Part shown: one piece after another, positions 1-11,454 of the stretch
How the letters are laid out: each line of letters begins with the position of its first letter
Position numbering within the stretch: the stretch's first letter is position 1
Assembly (NCBI GenBank): GCA_013398015.1
Contig: VZRR01012889.1
Coordinates: 186,001-250,000 of the forward strand
Direction: 5' to 3'
Length of the DNA: 64,000 nucleotides
DNA from: Oreocharis arfaki
Lineage: Eukaryota; Chordata; Aves; Passeriformes; Paramythiidae
The notes under the pieces: model-generated
Told to the model about the DNA's origin: nothing
The model's input: only the letters and a program-made list of their open reading frames with translations
Database searches by the model: none
Program-made: the position numbers and the translations under genes

Positions 1-361
1 GGTGTCGTAGTTGTGTTAAGTGAGCACTCGGAGGAGCCGTACGTGGGACTCCCTGTATTTCAGAGGCCAGAAATTTGACCTGGATGTTAGTGGGCAAGAG
101 CTTTGTAGGTGTGTTGTGGATAGACCTTGGTGGATGAAATGTTACACTGAGTCTCTTCTGCTCTTGGGTCGTTGTGGAGATTTTTTGGTGGGGAAATGAT
201 GAATAGATAGATGGATGTGAAGATGGAAGACAGATGGGTAGACAGAAAGACAGGATCAGATAGTAGATGAGTTACAATTGTAGCCTAATGCATGTGCTGT
301 CTTAATGCTGCAATATTAGCACAGCATCAGAGTCCCTCTACATCTGCCCCCCTTCCTCCAA
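1..361. other. Non-coding flank with GATA/GATG-like repeat
   Basis: No gene is seen here. The segment is ordinary mixed-composition DNA apart from a run of imperfect GATA/GATG/GACA words at 196-271, listed separately. Reading frames are short and show no domain. Confidence 0.6.
196..271. repeat. Imperfect GATA/GATG/GACA microsatellite
   Basis: Tetranucleotide words GATA, GATG, GACA and GAAG follow one another with few interruptions over about 75 bp. The purest part is ATAGATAGATGGATG near 203-217. The decay of the unit implies an old microsatellite rather than a length-polymorphic one. Confidence 0.6.
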
Positions 362-760
362 CTGTACCGATTTATATGAAAATTAAGATTACAAATTAAA
401 ACCGGGCTATTCTGGAGTTTTCCAGTTCATCAGCCATCCAATAAAAATGATGTCGAGCTTGTGTGCATAATTCCCAGAAGATTACTTTGTCCTTACAGCT
501 AAGCTCTGTCCCTGATATAAAAGATCTCTATCCAGTTTTATTGAAATAAAGAACTAACATCATAATCCCAATATTGAGGTATAATCTTCATTATCTCCTG
601 ACCCTCTTGAGATTTTTTTTCTCCCACCCCCGTTCTATCCTGATTCAGATTTATTTCATTTATAATCCCTATGTGTTTACCTTTATTCAGATAGGATTAT
701 AAACCAAATAAATAAAAACCCTTCCCCCAACATGCCCTAACATACAGCAAATACCCTTCA
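362..760. promoter_or_regulatory. AT-rich island with three TAATCC-type homeodomain sites
   Basis: An AT-rich island stands out from the GC-richer DNA after 760. It holds TAATCC at 563-568 and 663-668 and its complement GGATTA at 694-699. TAATCC is the known preferred word of K50 homeodomain proteins (OTX, PITX, GSC, CRX). A HOX/CDX-like word (CCAATAAAA, minus-strand TTTTATTGG) lies at 438-446. Composition and motif density resemble vertebrate conserved non-coding enhancers. That function is inferred; conservation cannot be seen here. Confidence 0.35.
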
Positions 761-1357
761 GCTGAGCTCTCATTCCCTGATGTGTTGGGCTGAGCTGTGG
801 TGCCCTGGGCTCAGTTGCTGCTGACTCTGCACCTGGGGTTCCCCACAGCAGTGCTGCCCACGCACCCCTGGACTTGTTTCTTGGGGCAGGGGCTGGTGCT
901 GGACCCTCATGCTGGCAGGTGGGGGGGGGACACAGTCAGTGTCCATGGAGGTGCAGACAGGTGGGCTGGCCTGTGTTGGAATGCTGCTCCTGCTAAGTGC
1001 ACCTCCTCCTTAACAGTACTTCCAAGTACTTGGTGGTACTTGAGTTTGCTTCTATGCTGACTGCATGGCCGAGGCCCGGAGTTAGAATGAGCTGACAGGA
1101 ATTTGGTGACTTGGCCAAAACCTCTGTTGAGCTGATACAAAGAATGGCTTTTCTTTTCCCAGACCCTTTTTGCCTGCAGGCTGTGCTGTGGGCTGGTACC
1201 TGCCTTAGTGCTCAGTAAATGAGGGTCACAGTGTTGCTCAGATCAGGGCTTTTTTTGCGTGCAGAGCAGTGTTTCTGTGCTGTAGGAATAGCCAAGTGGT
1301 AAAGGTGAGAGCTATACCTGCCTCCTTTTAGTCACACACAGCAGGGCTGGTGATGAG

Positions 1358-1390
1358 TAACGTCATGGTCAAGTGTCTTCGGTTACGTCA
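1358..1390. promoter_or_regulatory. Two CRE/ATF-like sites 25 bp apart
   Basis: TAACGTCA lies at 1358-1365 and TTACGTCA at 1383-1390. Both are one base from the palindromic CRE TGACGTCA read on the minus strand, and they have the same orientation. CpG-containing CRE words are rare in this CpG-poor window, so a pair within 33 bp is notable. Binding by CREB/ATF is inferred from known preference only. Confidence 0.3.
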
Positions 1391-2172
1391 CAGGCCTAAC
1401 ACAAAACCCAGCTGTGCCAAAAGGGAAGGAAGGCTTTTGGAGGCTGGATTCCATAGTGGTGAGGTAGTATTAAGGAAACCTCTTTTCTTAGTTTAATCAC
1501 TGGAGTGTTCGTCTGCATGGAGAAGAGAGGAACCTCCAAAACATGAAGTGGGCAAAGTGGTGGGTTTTTGGGGTATGTGCATTGTATAGAATCGTGGCAG
1601 GTTGGAGATCCCTGAGGTGTCTCGGTGGCATTTCTTTAGGAGCTTAAGGAACAGTCACCTGGATAAGGGCTGTGGAGATCAACAGTCCCCATGGGGTCTA
1701 GTATGGGAAAAGGAGGTACAGCTCTTGGCTAGGCAGGTGGCTTTTCTGGTGGCCTCAATGTCTCCCTGAGTTATTCAGTCTGTATGAAATGAGGTTGGAA
1801 ATGGTAGTTTTCAGTGAGAAGAACTTGGAGAATCCAAGGGGAAGATTGCAGTGCAGTAGGGCATACGTGATGTTAGAGGGGAGAATTTAGTTTGCTACAG
1901 AGAGATATCATGTTGCATTGCTAAAATAATTGTGATTCTTGTCCTGGAGTATAGTAAACACGTACTTAAGAAGAAATCACCCAGGTAAGCTGAGGTTATT
2001 CCTTCTGTGTCTCCATCTGCTAAGCTGATAACACAGAGACATATTGATGAGGGCTCAAGGAAAACATGAAATATTTCATCAGTAAGATTATACCACACAG
2101 AGACAGATGTTGGGAAGCTGTAACATTTAAAAATAAAGAGATAAACACATGCTTGCAGGAGGGATGGAAAGA

Positions 2173-2219
2173 TTATTGTGGGTTGTTGTTTTGGGTTTTG
2201 GTTTTTTGTTTTTTTTTTT
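2173..2219. repeat. T/G-rich low-complexity tract
   Basis: Nearly every base is T or G, ending in a T run at 2210-2219. On the minus strand this is an A/C-rich tract starting in poly-A. It is the same kind of sequence as the tracts at 4733, 9520 and 17841. Confidence 0.7.
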
Positions 2220-4732
2220 ACTGCATGGGCTGAGTGGGAGGAGGGAAGGGAGAGCAAGGTGCTGAGAGAGGAAGAGGCTGTATCAGAACTTACAGAGGCG
2301 TTAACTGCTTGAAGGCAGACTGAGGAGGTGAATGCTGCTGCCTTGAGATAAGCAGCTTTTCCGGGAGTAAGGGAGGAAAGTGAGCTTACCCAGGTTTATA
2401 ACCTGTCTCTTACATGGACCAGCTGTGCTGCTACTCACGGCAGATTGGATTTTCATCCTTAATTGTAAAGCTTTACTTCTGAACTAGTCAGACCTAGAAG
2501 ACAGGTAGTGCTTGACTTAGGGGTGTCAGTGAACAGGAGGCCCACTGCTACAGGTAGCACGTGTCTGATTGTGTAGTACTTGCATGTAGGGGTCAGTCAG
2601 GTGAGTCTTCTACCTTGCTTGTTGCTGCCGTGGTGTGTGATGGGCTCTGCAAATGTTCTCCTTCAGAAAAGTTCCATGAACTGTGGCATTGTGCTGCTCT
2701 GCAGCAGCTATCCCGAGCCTTGCTGTCATGCTGACCCTCACACGTAGCAGTCATCAGCTGCTGTGAGTTATGCCTTAAACAAGCTGTGTGTTATCCACGA
2801 GCAGTGTTTAACAGCTGGAAGCATTTTTGCTGGGCTGGGGCAGTCCAGCTGTAAGTGGCCTGTAGAGGTGTTCTGCAGTCCCCAGTTGGTTGGGGGATGG
2901 GGGTGCGTGTGTGTAATAAAGTGGAAGTTTTCAGCAAAAAGGCTTCCAAGGAATCGGAAATTAGTGAGCTTGGGTATGTAGTGCCTGGGGAGGAAGAAAA
3001 GTGTCTTCATCCTACTCTGAGAGTATGAGAGCCTGTCACTGGCTCCTCTCTTCAGCAAAAACTGGCAGCACCTCGCAGGTTTAGTGCCAAAGGAGGGACC
3101 TGCTGGCACAGGTTAGTGGCTCTGTAGGGTCACCATGGTGAGCTGGGCACCTGCACTGATCCACAGCTCCCATGGAATTCTGTAGGGGTACAGCTTTGTT
3201 TAGGGCCCCTGCTGGGCAGTGACCAACTGCAGCTTCCTTATCTTACCCCAGTGCTCTTGGGTTGGGGAGCCATTGACCCCAGGCCCCCACTGACAGGGTT
3301 TCCTGTGGATGTCTGACAGTTGCACACAGCTCCTAGGATCAGGAAACAGCACTTCCTCAGCTTCTCAGCTGAGAGAATCAGCACAGTGGCCATCAGATAA
3401 GGGATATGCCTTCCTCTTGTCAAGGAGGGTTCTGTGAGGAGTAGATGAGGAGTCTATAATGGTGAAATCATTCTGTTGGAGGTGGGGGAGGACACTGCTG
3501 CTGCTTTCAGGGGTTGTCCTGATGATTCCTGGGCTTACTGAGTTTTCCATACCTCTTGGCAAAGTACAGAGTTTGACTGCCTCGCCACCAGGGAGAGTTC
3601 CTTCGTAACTTTCTCTCTTTGATCCTCTGATGGATGACAGTGCCAGGGACATCCTTAATGCTGTGCAACCTCTGAGGTTCCCTAAAGGTGATATACATCA
3701 TGTGTAAATGTTGCCATCTGCAGAATGCTGCTTTATGAAGAGCTTCCAACTCTGCCTTAAGTGGGAGGCTGGAGTGACAAAGTGATGGTGTCACTTTGCA
3801 ACTGGCCCTTGAACGATGGTCCATTCCCTTTGGGAACCATCTGTGTAGCCCTGTGTGCCTGATGGAGTGTTTATTGCGTTGGGCTGAAATAAAGAAAATA
3901 ATCTTTCTGTTCCTTGTGCTGTGATTTTCAGGGAGTTTTAAAGCTTCCTGAAAGATTGTTCCCTTTCGGCCTGAGGAAGGTTAAGTTGGGAGCTGGAGCA
4001 CAGGCTGAAGGTTTAGCTTCGGTGGAAGTTTTGTGAAACCCAAGTGTCACAAAGAGCAGTTGACACAGATTTCCTTCCTCTGCAGCAGGAGAACCAGCCT
4101 TCTGTTTGCCTGTGATTAATCAATTTACATAGCAGGTGGGAATAGCAAATTACCTACTTAGCTATGAGCAGGAGTGGCTTTAAAGGAATGGAAACATCTG
4201 AAATAATGTTTGAAAAAAGAATTTGTGAAGTTGTGTGAGGTCAGTGGCCAGCTGTTGCTAGGAGGGGTGTCGGAGCAACAGCTGGTCATAGATTATCACC
4301 TTAATGATAATCATGTGATTGCACTGTCACTCTGGCATGGCCAGTTCTTCATTCCCCCTTGTGTCAGCCTTCTTCCCCGAGGCTCCTGGAGAGGCTGCAA
4401 GGAGAGCAGAGATGTACGTGAGGGTGTTCTGACCTGGGCTTAGTAAGGTAGTGCTTATCCACAGGTGCCCAGGTACTGGTTGGGTTCTGGTATTTCCCGC
4501 CATTGGTGCAAGCATGTACCTGGAAAGGGCTGAGAAAACAGCGTGAGGGTGCTGATGCCTGGAACTGCCGCTGTTCTTGTGGGGCCGGTCCAGAGCACTC
4601 TGACTCTCTTGAGTGGTGTTTTGTATCAAATAACTTAAAAGCTGTTGCGCTTTTTCAGTGTAGATACTGTTGAAAAGGTTTAGGAAAGTGCTGAAATTTA
4701 GCCCTGCTGCTTTCTACCAAGTTCCCTTAGGT

Positions 4733-4868
4733 TGTTTCATGTTGTTGTTTTTTGGTGTGGGGAATTGGTGGTTTTTTTGTTTGTTTGTGGGGGGGGGGGG
4801 GGATTTGTTTGGGGGGGTTGTGGTTCTTTTTTGTTTTCGCTTTTTTTTTTTAGTTTTTTTTTTTTTAA
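4733..4868. repeat. Long T/G-rich tract with G14 and G7 runs
   Basis: About 135 bp are almost wholly T and G. G runs lie at 4789-4802 (14 G) and 4811-4817 (7 G), followed by T runs near 4841-4866. Reading frames across it encode only F/V/G/C-rich low-complexity strings and are not genes. The G runs could form a G-quadruplex on the plus strand. The minus strand reads as a degenerate poly-A tract with C substitutions. Confidence 0.85.
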
Positions 4869-5734
4869 TTCTGTTATTTCACATAAAGGTAGGGAAATAC
4901 TGTGCAAGGCACAGAAAAGATGATGGCGACAGGGACAGATGAGGAAAGAGGGCAGCAGTGCCCATCTCAAGAGACAAGGCTGGAAAGAGCAGCTTGGTTA
5001 GCTGTGTGTGATGGCATCTGTCGGGAGTATGTCAGGGCGATGAGCTGTTGGAGCTGAGAGATGGAATGGGCACACAGGGAAATGTGTATAAACTGCCTAT
5101 GGCTAGATAAATTCCCTGGAACACAGGAGATGGGCTCTGCTGTTCAGAGATAGCCAGGCTTGGGCAAGGGGTAGCTCTTGGTGTGAGAACGTTGGACTGA
5201 CCCGCCTGCTCTGTGCAGCTGGCCCAGGACACGTGGGGGCCCTGACAGCGCTCATCCACGGAAGCTGTGTGCATCAGTAAGATGGTTCCTCAGCTGGGAA
5301 TGCCGAACAGCTCAATCTGCACGTGGCATTGCAAACTGGGCTTGTCTTCTTTCCTGTCTTTCATTCCCACCTTCCTCCTTCTGCCTGGGGTTTCTCTCTC
5401 TCTAAGCAAATCTGGCTGATTTTCTTCAGAGCCCAGAACCACTGGCTGTGACGCCTGTGTGTCCCTGTCCCAGCTGACGCCTGGTTGTGCCTAAGTGCTT
5501 CTAGCAGCTCTTCCAGCGTGGGTGAGAAGGCGCCTTGATCTGCTGAGTCTCAGTTTTTCCAGCTGCAGTATGGGTTAATTGATTTCCTAATTTCTCATTT
5601 TATGTGAATGGACAGCAGGACAGCTGCATGATGCTGCTAACAGCAATGGGAATGGAAATTGCAGGGATCTGTACATGTCTGTAAGTCCTTGGCTTCTTGA
5701 CTAAAATAGCTTCAAGCAATTTCCAAGAAATTTA
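4869..5734. other. Gene-free segment
   Basis: Mixed-composition DNA without a supportable exon. A short CT-rich stretch lies near 5388-5402. From about 5570 the sequence becomes AT-richer and leads into the next island. Confidence 0.5.
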
Positions 5735-5860
5735 TATTTCTTGCTCTAACATCACTAGGAAAATCTAGCCATAGGATTTGGGGTATTTACAACAGTTTAT
5801 AGTAAATAGTACTGCACCGATTGCTCATTTAAACCCTAGTGTTTCATTAAACATGGTCAT
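5735..5860. promoter_or_regulatory. AT-rich island with inverted pair of FOX-like sites
   Basis: TATTTAC at 5784-5790 and GTAAATA at 5802-5808 form a perfect 7-bp inverted repeat around an 11-bp spacer. GTAAATA is a recognised variant of the forkhead word GTAAACA. The island continues AT-rich to about 5860. A role as an enhancer is inferred. Confidence 0.3.
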
Positions 5861-6017
5861 GGGTGGAATTGTTGCAGATCTGCCAGTAAGGAACATGGGT
5901 TTGGCTTCTTCAAGCCCCCGAGCTGACATTGGTTTAATTGGAAGGAAATAGACAAGACAGTCAAGTATCAGGATTTAAGATGCAGACATCAGGCTAAATG
6001 TCCATAGTGCAGGACCT

Positions 6018-6029
6018 CTTTACGTAAAG
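6018..6029. promoter_or_regulatory. 12-bp palindrome holding a PAR-bZIP/D-box-like site
   Basis: CTTTACGTAAAG is a perfect 12-bp palindrome. Its core TTACGTAA is the known optimal site of PAR-bZIP factors and NFIL3 (HLF, DBP, TEF) and is also bound by C/EBP-ATF dimers. It holds a CpG that has survived in CpG-poor DNA. Occupancy is inferred. Confidence 0.35.
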
Positions 6030-7004
6030 TAGCTACACGTAAGTGTAGGTGGGGTATCTCATTTGGAAAGGCAGCTCACAAACAGCACAGTGCCACCTGT
6101 AAACCAGGAAAAAGTGGTGCCTACTTGGAATATTGGCCTTCCGGCCCTGTTTGGTGGCTGGTGTCTCTCTCGGGTGTACGTGCTGTCTGAACTGTGCCCT
6201 CAGCAGCACAGTGGAAATGGCAATGCACAACATTCAGCAGTGGGAACAGAGGTGAGGTGCTGGTCACCACTCTCCTGTATCACCTGGCTAAGGTGGCAGA
6301 ACTGCCACTCCTCATGGAATTCAGAAGGGAGCTACTGTGCACTCTCTGGAGATGTTTGTTGGAACTGTTGACTGTAATGAGAGGTGTGAGGATGTGCTCA
6401 AGAAGTTTTTGCAGGCAAAGGCCTTTGGCTGTTCAGAGGGGCCCAGGTCAGGAGAGTTGTCTGGAAAGGACTGTTGCAGGGCAGTGGTGAAGCATCCAGA
6501 GAATTTGAGCAGGTCTCCGCAAGATGCGGTTTGTCTACAAAGTCTGTCGAGGCTTCTAATTAAGATTCCTTGGAGAAGATAAATCAGCTGTCTTCCATGT
6601 TGACAAGAATATGAGTTGAGGAAAGATTTGGCAGTGAGCAGGGCAGCAGTGCCCAACCTGAGGGCCAAGGACACGGGTGGAGCTGCAGGACCTGGACAGA
6701 AGCCTGAAAGGATTCTGTCTTGAAACCTGACTTAGCAGGTGGGAGGCTGAGGTGCACAGCCTGGAGCAAAGCCCCGTTCTTTGAAGGTGTGTGAATGGAA
6801 ACATCCGGAAGAGGGCTGGCTTGGAGCACTTTATTACTATCAGTGCCTGAGTAATGTTCACACTTTGTCATTGCTCACTTTTATGGGGGGGCTGGCTTCA
6901 AATGCAGTATATTATGCAATGGTTTTGTCATGTATCAGTGATGATATTAACAGTCTAATGCTAAACAGGTTCTGAGGAAATGAGGAGGAAAAAAAAATGA
7001 CTTA
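6030..7004. other. Gene-free segment
   Basis: Several overlapping frames of 80-117 codons exist on both strands between 6060 and 6870, but their translations look random and contradict one another. I see no repeat and no domain. Confidence 0.5.
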
Positions 7005-7165
7005 CTATATTTACCCTGAAACAAGATTCAATCTGCCACCGTATTTAATGCTATATTTTTCATTATCTCACAAGCATATGTTGGAACTGCTACAGATGAT
7101 GAAGTTAGCTGCTGGGCAGAGCTATCATCAATGCTTTCCATCTTTATTTTAATAAGAGGAACGAA
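7005..7165. promoter_or_regulatory. AT-rich island
   Basis: A compact AT-rich block with ATTTAATG, TTCATTATC and TTTTAATAA words stands between GC-richer flanks. It is a candidate conserved non-coding element on composition alone. Confidence 0.22.
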
Positions 7166-8194
7166 CAAATTGTTTGTGACCTTTGTCAAGGGCTTCCTGG
7201 AAGACAAGAAACCTAGCTGCAACAGAATCGCTAGCCTGGAGCCCTGCTGAATATTCAACGCTTGAGCCCTGCCTGAAACGTGCTGTAACAAAGCCATTGT
7301 GTCTGATGGAGCCATGTCTGCCACAAAGGAACTGGGAGCTAACAGCAAAAGTTAAACCTTTCCTTTCTTGTCCCTCACACTTGTGGAACAATGTGGCAAT
7401 ATGCTGTTTTATTCAACCTGCTTGCAGGGCAGGAAGCTGAAAATGGTTTCCCTGACAGCTGGCTCATCACGCATATGCTGCTGTGGAGAAAGAAAAAAAA
7501 AAAGTGGGCTTTGGGTTTTTTTTAGGAAATAAAAAGCTGACATATGTGCTGTTGGTATGTGTCACATGAGGGACGTGTCCCCTATGGCTGGCAGCACTGA
7601 GCAGTAGGGAGATGCCATTTTGAAGTACCTCACACAAAGAGAACCTTGCGTGACTCGAAGCACGTGACAGTATGGAGCAACCAAGAATGCCGAGACAGGG
7701 ATGGTTACAAAATGCATTCCTGGCCTAGAAGGGGTTCCTGCAGAATCCCCTCGCCCATGCCAGAGTACCAGAGCACCAAGTGCCATCACCACCCCTCCAC
7801 AAGAAAACCCCATCCTGAGGCATTACTCTAGTCTGTAGGCAAACTGGGGCAGGGGCAGCCAGTCCTGGGACTAGGATCACGTCTCAGCAGCAATGGCTCT
7901 GACATTTTCACTTGTGCTGATCTTAATAGTTTGTGGAGATGGAGGTTGTACCAGATGCTGTCCGTTGATGCAGGTGTAGGCTTTGCAGGTGACCTCAGAG
8001 AAAGCACTTCACTGTGGGTGCTTATTTAAGCTTCCAGGCACCGTTTCATATATAGGGAGAAAGAAAAGTGTAGCAGAAGTGATAATACGCTCCTGTCTGT
8101 TATCTTCACCTCTGGTGACTGACTCAGTGTTCTGACTCCCATAACATGGTGCAAGAACGTGATCTGGGCCCCAGGTTTGTAAGGGGGTGATTTT
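7166..8194. other. Gene-free segment with short poly-A
   Basis: No gene. A poly-A run of 11 lies at 7493-7503. An AP-1-type TGACTCA lies at 8120-8126, followed by G. Otherwise this is mixed sequence. Confidence 0.5.
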
Positions 8195-8360
8195 ATTTTG
8201 GCATCAGCTGTTTATAGTTCTCTGAAATATCAGTACATTACTCTGATGCATTGACATGAGCATTTTGCTCACTGTGGTATCCTCAAAACTTGGAGGGAAA
8301 TTCCTTGTGATCATCTACGGAAGTTCCGTTATCAATGCAAATTTCATCAAGCTTTTGTGG
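8195..8360. promoter_or_regulatory. AT-rich island with ETS dyad and POU octamer
   Basis: ACGGAAGTTCCGT at 8317-8329 is a 13-bp dyad with two head-to-head GGAA ETS cores. A perfect POU octamer ATGCAAAT follows at 8335-8342, only 5 bp later. Closely spaced ETS and octamer sites are typical of regulatory DNA. Function is inferred. Confidence 0.33.
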
Positions 8361-8799
8361 TGCCTGCGACACTCTGGCTTGCAAACGTCATTCCAGAATT
8401 GGTGTTTGGTTATCCTTGTATGGGTGTAACGGCTGTACAATAGACGAGGAACCCACCCTTAACTCCCCTTGCAAAATGAAGGAGCAGTGATCTGGAATGG
8501 CAAAGATCTAAAGTGACCTTTTGGCACCTTTGGCAACTTCTTCTGAAGACTTCAGGCCATTCCTTGCACCTTTGACTTGCTGGCACCATTTATCAGGATT
8601 ATTTTCACATTGGAGCCTTCTGAAAACCGGGTGTACAGTGATTCCTGGCATTAATGCTTCTGTGCAAAACCATCTGGTGGAAGCTTGGAGTGCTGAATGA
8701 AAGGTGTAAACCTGGATTAGCGTGGATATGGTTCTCTATTGCCTTTGGCTCATTCACATCTCACTGGATGTTTTCCAGGTTCCCTTGGAAGAGCCAAGA
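8361..8799. other. Gene-free segment
   Basis: Mixed sequence with no exon, repeat or RNA that I can support. A GGATTA word lies near 8714. Confidence 0.45.
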
Positions 8800-8935
8800 T
8801 TGCCATCATACAGTGTAATGCCATATGTTAAGATTCATATGACATATTACCTAAAAGTCATAAATTATTATACTGTGTCTCTTTACGGGGCTGTGATTAG
8901 AAATGTTTATGTAAATGCACCTTCCCAAGAAAAAT
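8800..8935. promoter_or_regulatory. AT-rich island with repeated CATATG-like words
   Basis: The block holds several closely spaced CATATG, TCATATGACATATTA and CATAAATTATTA words and is much AT-richer than its flanks. A reading frame of 88 codons crosses it (8722-8988 +), but its translation has no domain. Confidence 0.22.
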
Positions 8936-9519
8936 GGCACAGGATGTTAAACAACAGTATGCATGGCAGCTCTAATGAGGTACTTTGACTCAGTTAGGAT
9001 GTTGCCTTGAAAACAATCTGATCTGAGTATAAGGGGGAATTAATATCTTTTTAAAAATGCACTGATCTTAGATGAGGTTTGTGCTGGCACTGACATTGCC
9101 AGGGAAGAAGGCGATTGAGAGACAAACCTGCAGAACACACTGCTCTGTGAATTGGCAATACCTGGCCCTAGAGTCCAGTTTGTGGTCCTGGTCTGTCTGT
9201 GTCATTTGACAGAAATCCCATATGTACACACGTGTGTATAGAGATGTCCTGTTTTCACATATGACTGAGACGGGTTTCACTTGGGCTTTTAAGTTGCTGC
9301 CATAAAAGCGAGAAAGTTATCCCCCCCTTAAACTCCCACTGTTCTGGTGTAAGTCAGCTCATCTTGAGTTCTGCCAATGATGGAAGGTGTAACATGCCCA
9401 CTTAAGTTAGCTGTAGATTTGCTGCCCTGCTGCTTCAAACACAGGTACGGAAATCCATCCAGCTAAGAGAAATGGACTTAGAAAGCTGACCTAAGTGAGC
9501 AATGTATCTGTGTATTTGG
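8936..9519. other. Gene-free segment with a possible MITE relic
   Basis: No gene. A partial MITE-like relic is listed at 9336-9383. The rest is mixed sequence. Confidence 0.5.
9336..9383 (+). mobile_element. Possible partial copy of palindromic MITE-like element
   Basis: CTGGTGTAAGTCAG at 9344-9357, followed by TTGAGTTC at about 9364, matches one arm and the centre of the palindromic family best seen at 30817-30905. The partner arm is not clear, so this is a half-copy at most. Confidence 0.3.
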
Positions 9520-9629
9520 AAAAACAAGCAAGCAACAACACCACCAAAAACCAGCCAAAAAACCCCCCAACCAACAAGCCCAAACGAAACAAACCAAAAC
9601 AAATAAACCCCACCCCACCATAAAAAACT
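9520..9629. repeat. A/C-rich degenerate tract
   Basis: About 110 bp consist almost entirely of A and C (AACAACACC, CCAAAAAACC and similar) with only scattered G and T. The plus strand reads as poly-A riddled with C. No transposon body is recognisable on its 5' side. Confidence 0.85.
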
Positions 9630-11216
9630 AATTGATGGCTTTATCAAATATTCAAACAGAGGACATGGAACAATTTGGATGAGGCAGTGGAGTAAAAATA
9701 AACAGGAAGCATTTAATGTTGGGAAGAATGTGCTCTTTTTGTCTAACAACAATAGATTTTTCAAACAAGATGAAGGGATCCAATCATTCTAATTAGCACT
9801 GATTGACTCTCTCTCCCAGAGGGATTATATCCGAGCTCTGCGGTGGGTACAACTGCACTTTACTCTCTCCTGTCGGTGGCTGGGACATTGACGCAGACCA
9901 ACACAACACAAAATGGGACAGACCCGAATGGAAGTGGTGAATCGATTTGGAATCAAAGCATTTAAGAAACAGGAACAAGAGGAAACAACTGGCGTGTTTT
10001 GAAGCACGTGTGAACTTGTGCAGGGCTCACACAAGGTGTCAGAGTGCCTCGTACTCGCCTTTCACGTGGGGTGTGTGTGACACGTCCCCTCAGTGGCCCC
10101 TGCAGCCCACGGCAGCTGTTCTGGCCTCTCCTCAGTGTGCGATCCCTGTGAGATGTGCGGTGCTGCTGCTTGAGCACTGGTGTGTTTTCAGGCACAGTCG
10201 TTGTATGTGGCTGTGTCTGCCTGCTCTTGTCACCCCTACATCAGCACCACAGGCGGGTTCCAAGGCTCAGTGTTGCCACGGGATCAGCTCTCCCATGATT
10301 ATGTGAGGGATCAGCGTGATCGGCTGTCACTGATTTCACTGACATCTGTCCCCACAGCGAGACAAGCTGCAACATGAATTATTGAAGACATACACATGCA
10401 GATCTGTGTCATGATTACACCAAACAATGAGCTTTGCCGCCCTCCGGAGAGCACGGAGAGCCGTGCGGACAGCTGCTTTAACCCTTTCTGACAATCTGTT
10501 ACCAGCTTCCCAGCACAGGAACTTGACGAGGGTCTGGGACACTTGGGCAGCCTCAGTCCTCGCTCCCCGTGCTGAGCTGCTAATGCAGAATTATTGTCTG
10601 GAGAAGTCTCCCTCTCTGCAAGGCTTTGCAAAATAAGGCATTTGAATCTTGATAGGAGAGCTTAGTCTCACAACAGGCAGAGAAGAGTAGACCTGATCCA
10701 GAAAAAGACCTGGTTAATTTAACCCTCAGTGAAGGAGGGCTTAAAGCCTCATCATAAAGCATGACTGAGACATGAAGAACTTTGGGGCTCTGAGTGCTTC
10801 AGTCACTGCATGGCGGTCTGAGGAAGGGAGTTAGGAAGCAGTCTTAGAAAAGTCTGCTTAGTCTAACTTTGTCTTAGTTCAGTAATGCACTTGCTGACTT
10901 GAGTCGCTGGGTGGATTCCAAACCTGTGCTACACGGCAACCATTTACGTGGTTTAATAGTGTGTTTGCTTAAGACAATCTGATACCTCAGGTCCTTTTGG
11001 CAAGGATAAACCAATAGACATTTGAGTCTCAAACTACCTATCCTGTGAAAAATGCTTTCAGTCAAGCTGGCTTTTGTGTCCTGTAGTTGAGTGAGCATCT
11101 TCTGAATCTGGAGAACTTTATGGTTAAGATGAAGGCTTTTTCCATTTTGGTGCAACTTCAGCACAGATTTAAGTGAAGCAGGTACATATAGGCCCACTCT
11201 GCTGACCGTGGAGGTT

Positions 11217-11236
11217 GGGGGGCGGGGGGGGAACGG
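11217..11236 (+). repeat. G-run cluster, possible G-quadruplex
   Basis: G6 at 11217-11222, C, G8 at 11224-11231, AAC and GGG at 11234-11236. The two long runs can be split into several G tracts, so a quadruplex is sterically possible. Whether it forms is unknown. Confidence 0.5.
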
Positions 11237-11454
11237 GACAGGACCGCTGTGGGATCCAAGTGTCTGTGCTTCATTGACCTTCTGAGTGAGCTTCATAATT
11301 CAAGGGCTATTTACAGCTGTGATTCCAACAGTTTTCATCACCATATCTGATGAACCTTTTCTCTGCTGGTTTTAGCTTACAGAAATGACCCATTTTGGTG
11401 GGTTTTGCTGCCTGCTCAGTGTGGTTATGGGTTGTTCTGTATTGATTTGTCATG

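Larger units (their letters stand above)
761..4730. other. Gene-free segment, GC-richer DNA
   Basis: No supported gene. There is a G9 run at 921-929, a pair of CRE-like sites (1358-1390) and a T/G-rich tract (2173-2219). The remaining sequence is CpG-poor and TG/CA-rich. Overlapping frames of 90-120 codons on both strands, for example 1895-2257 and 3507-3824 on the minus strand, have no recognisable domain and no splice context I would trust. Confidence 0.55.

Noticed and set aside
1460..1469. let-7 seed-like TGAGGTAGTA
   Set aside because: Only the first 10 bases match and no paired hairpin arm is present.
4670..4970. Hydrophobic or G/F-rich small proteins in three frames
   Set aside because: Products of the T/G-rich low-complexity tract.
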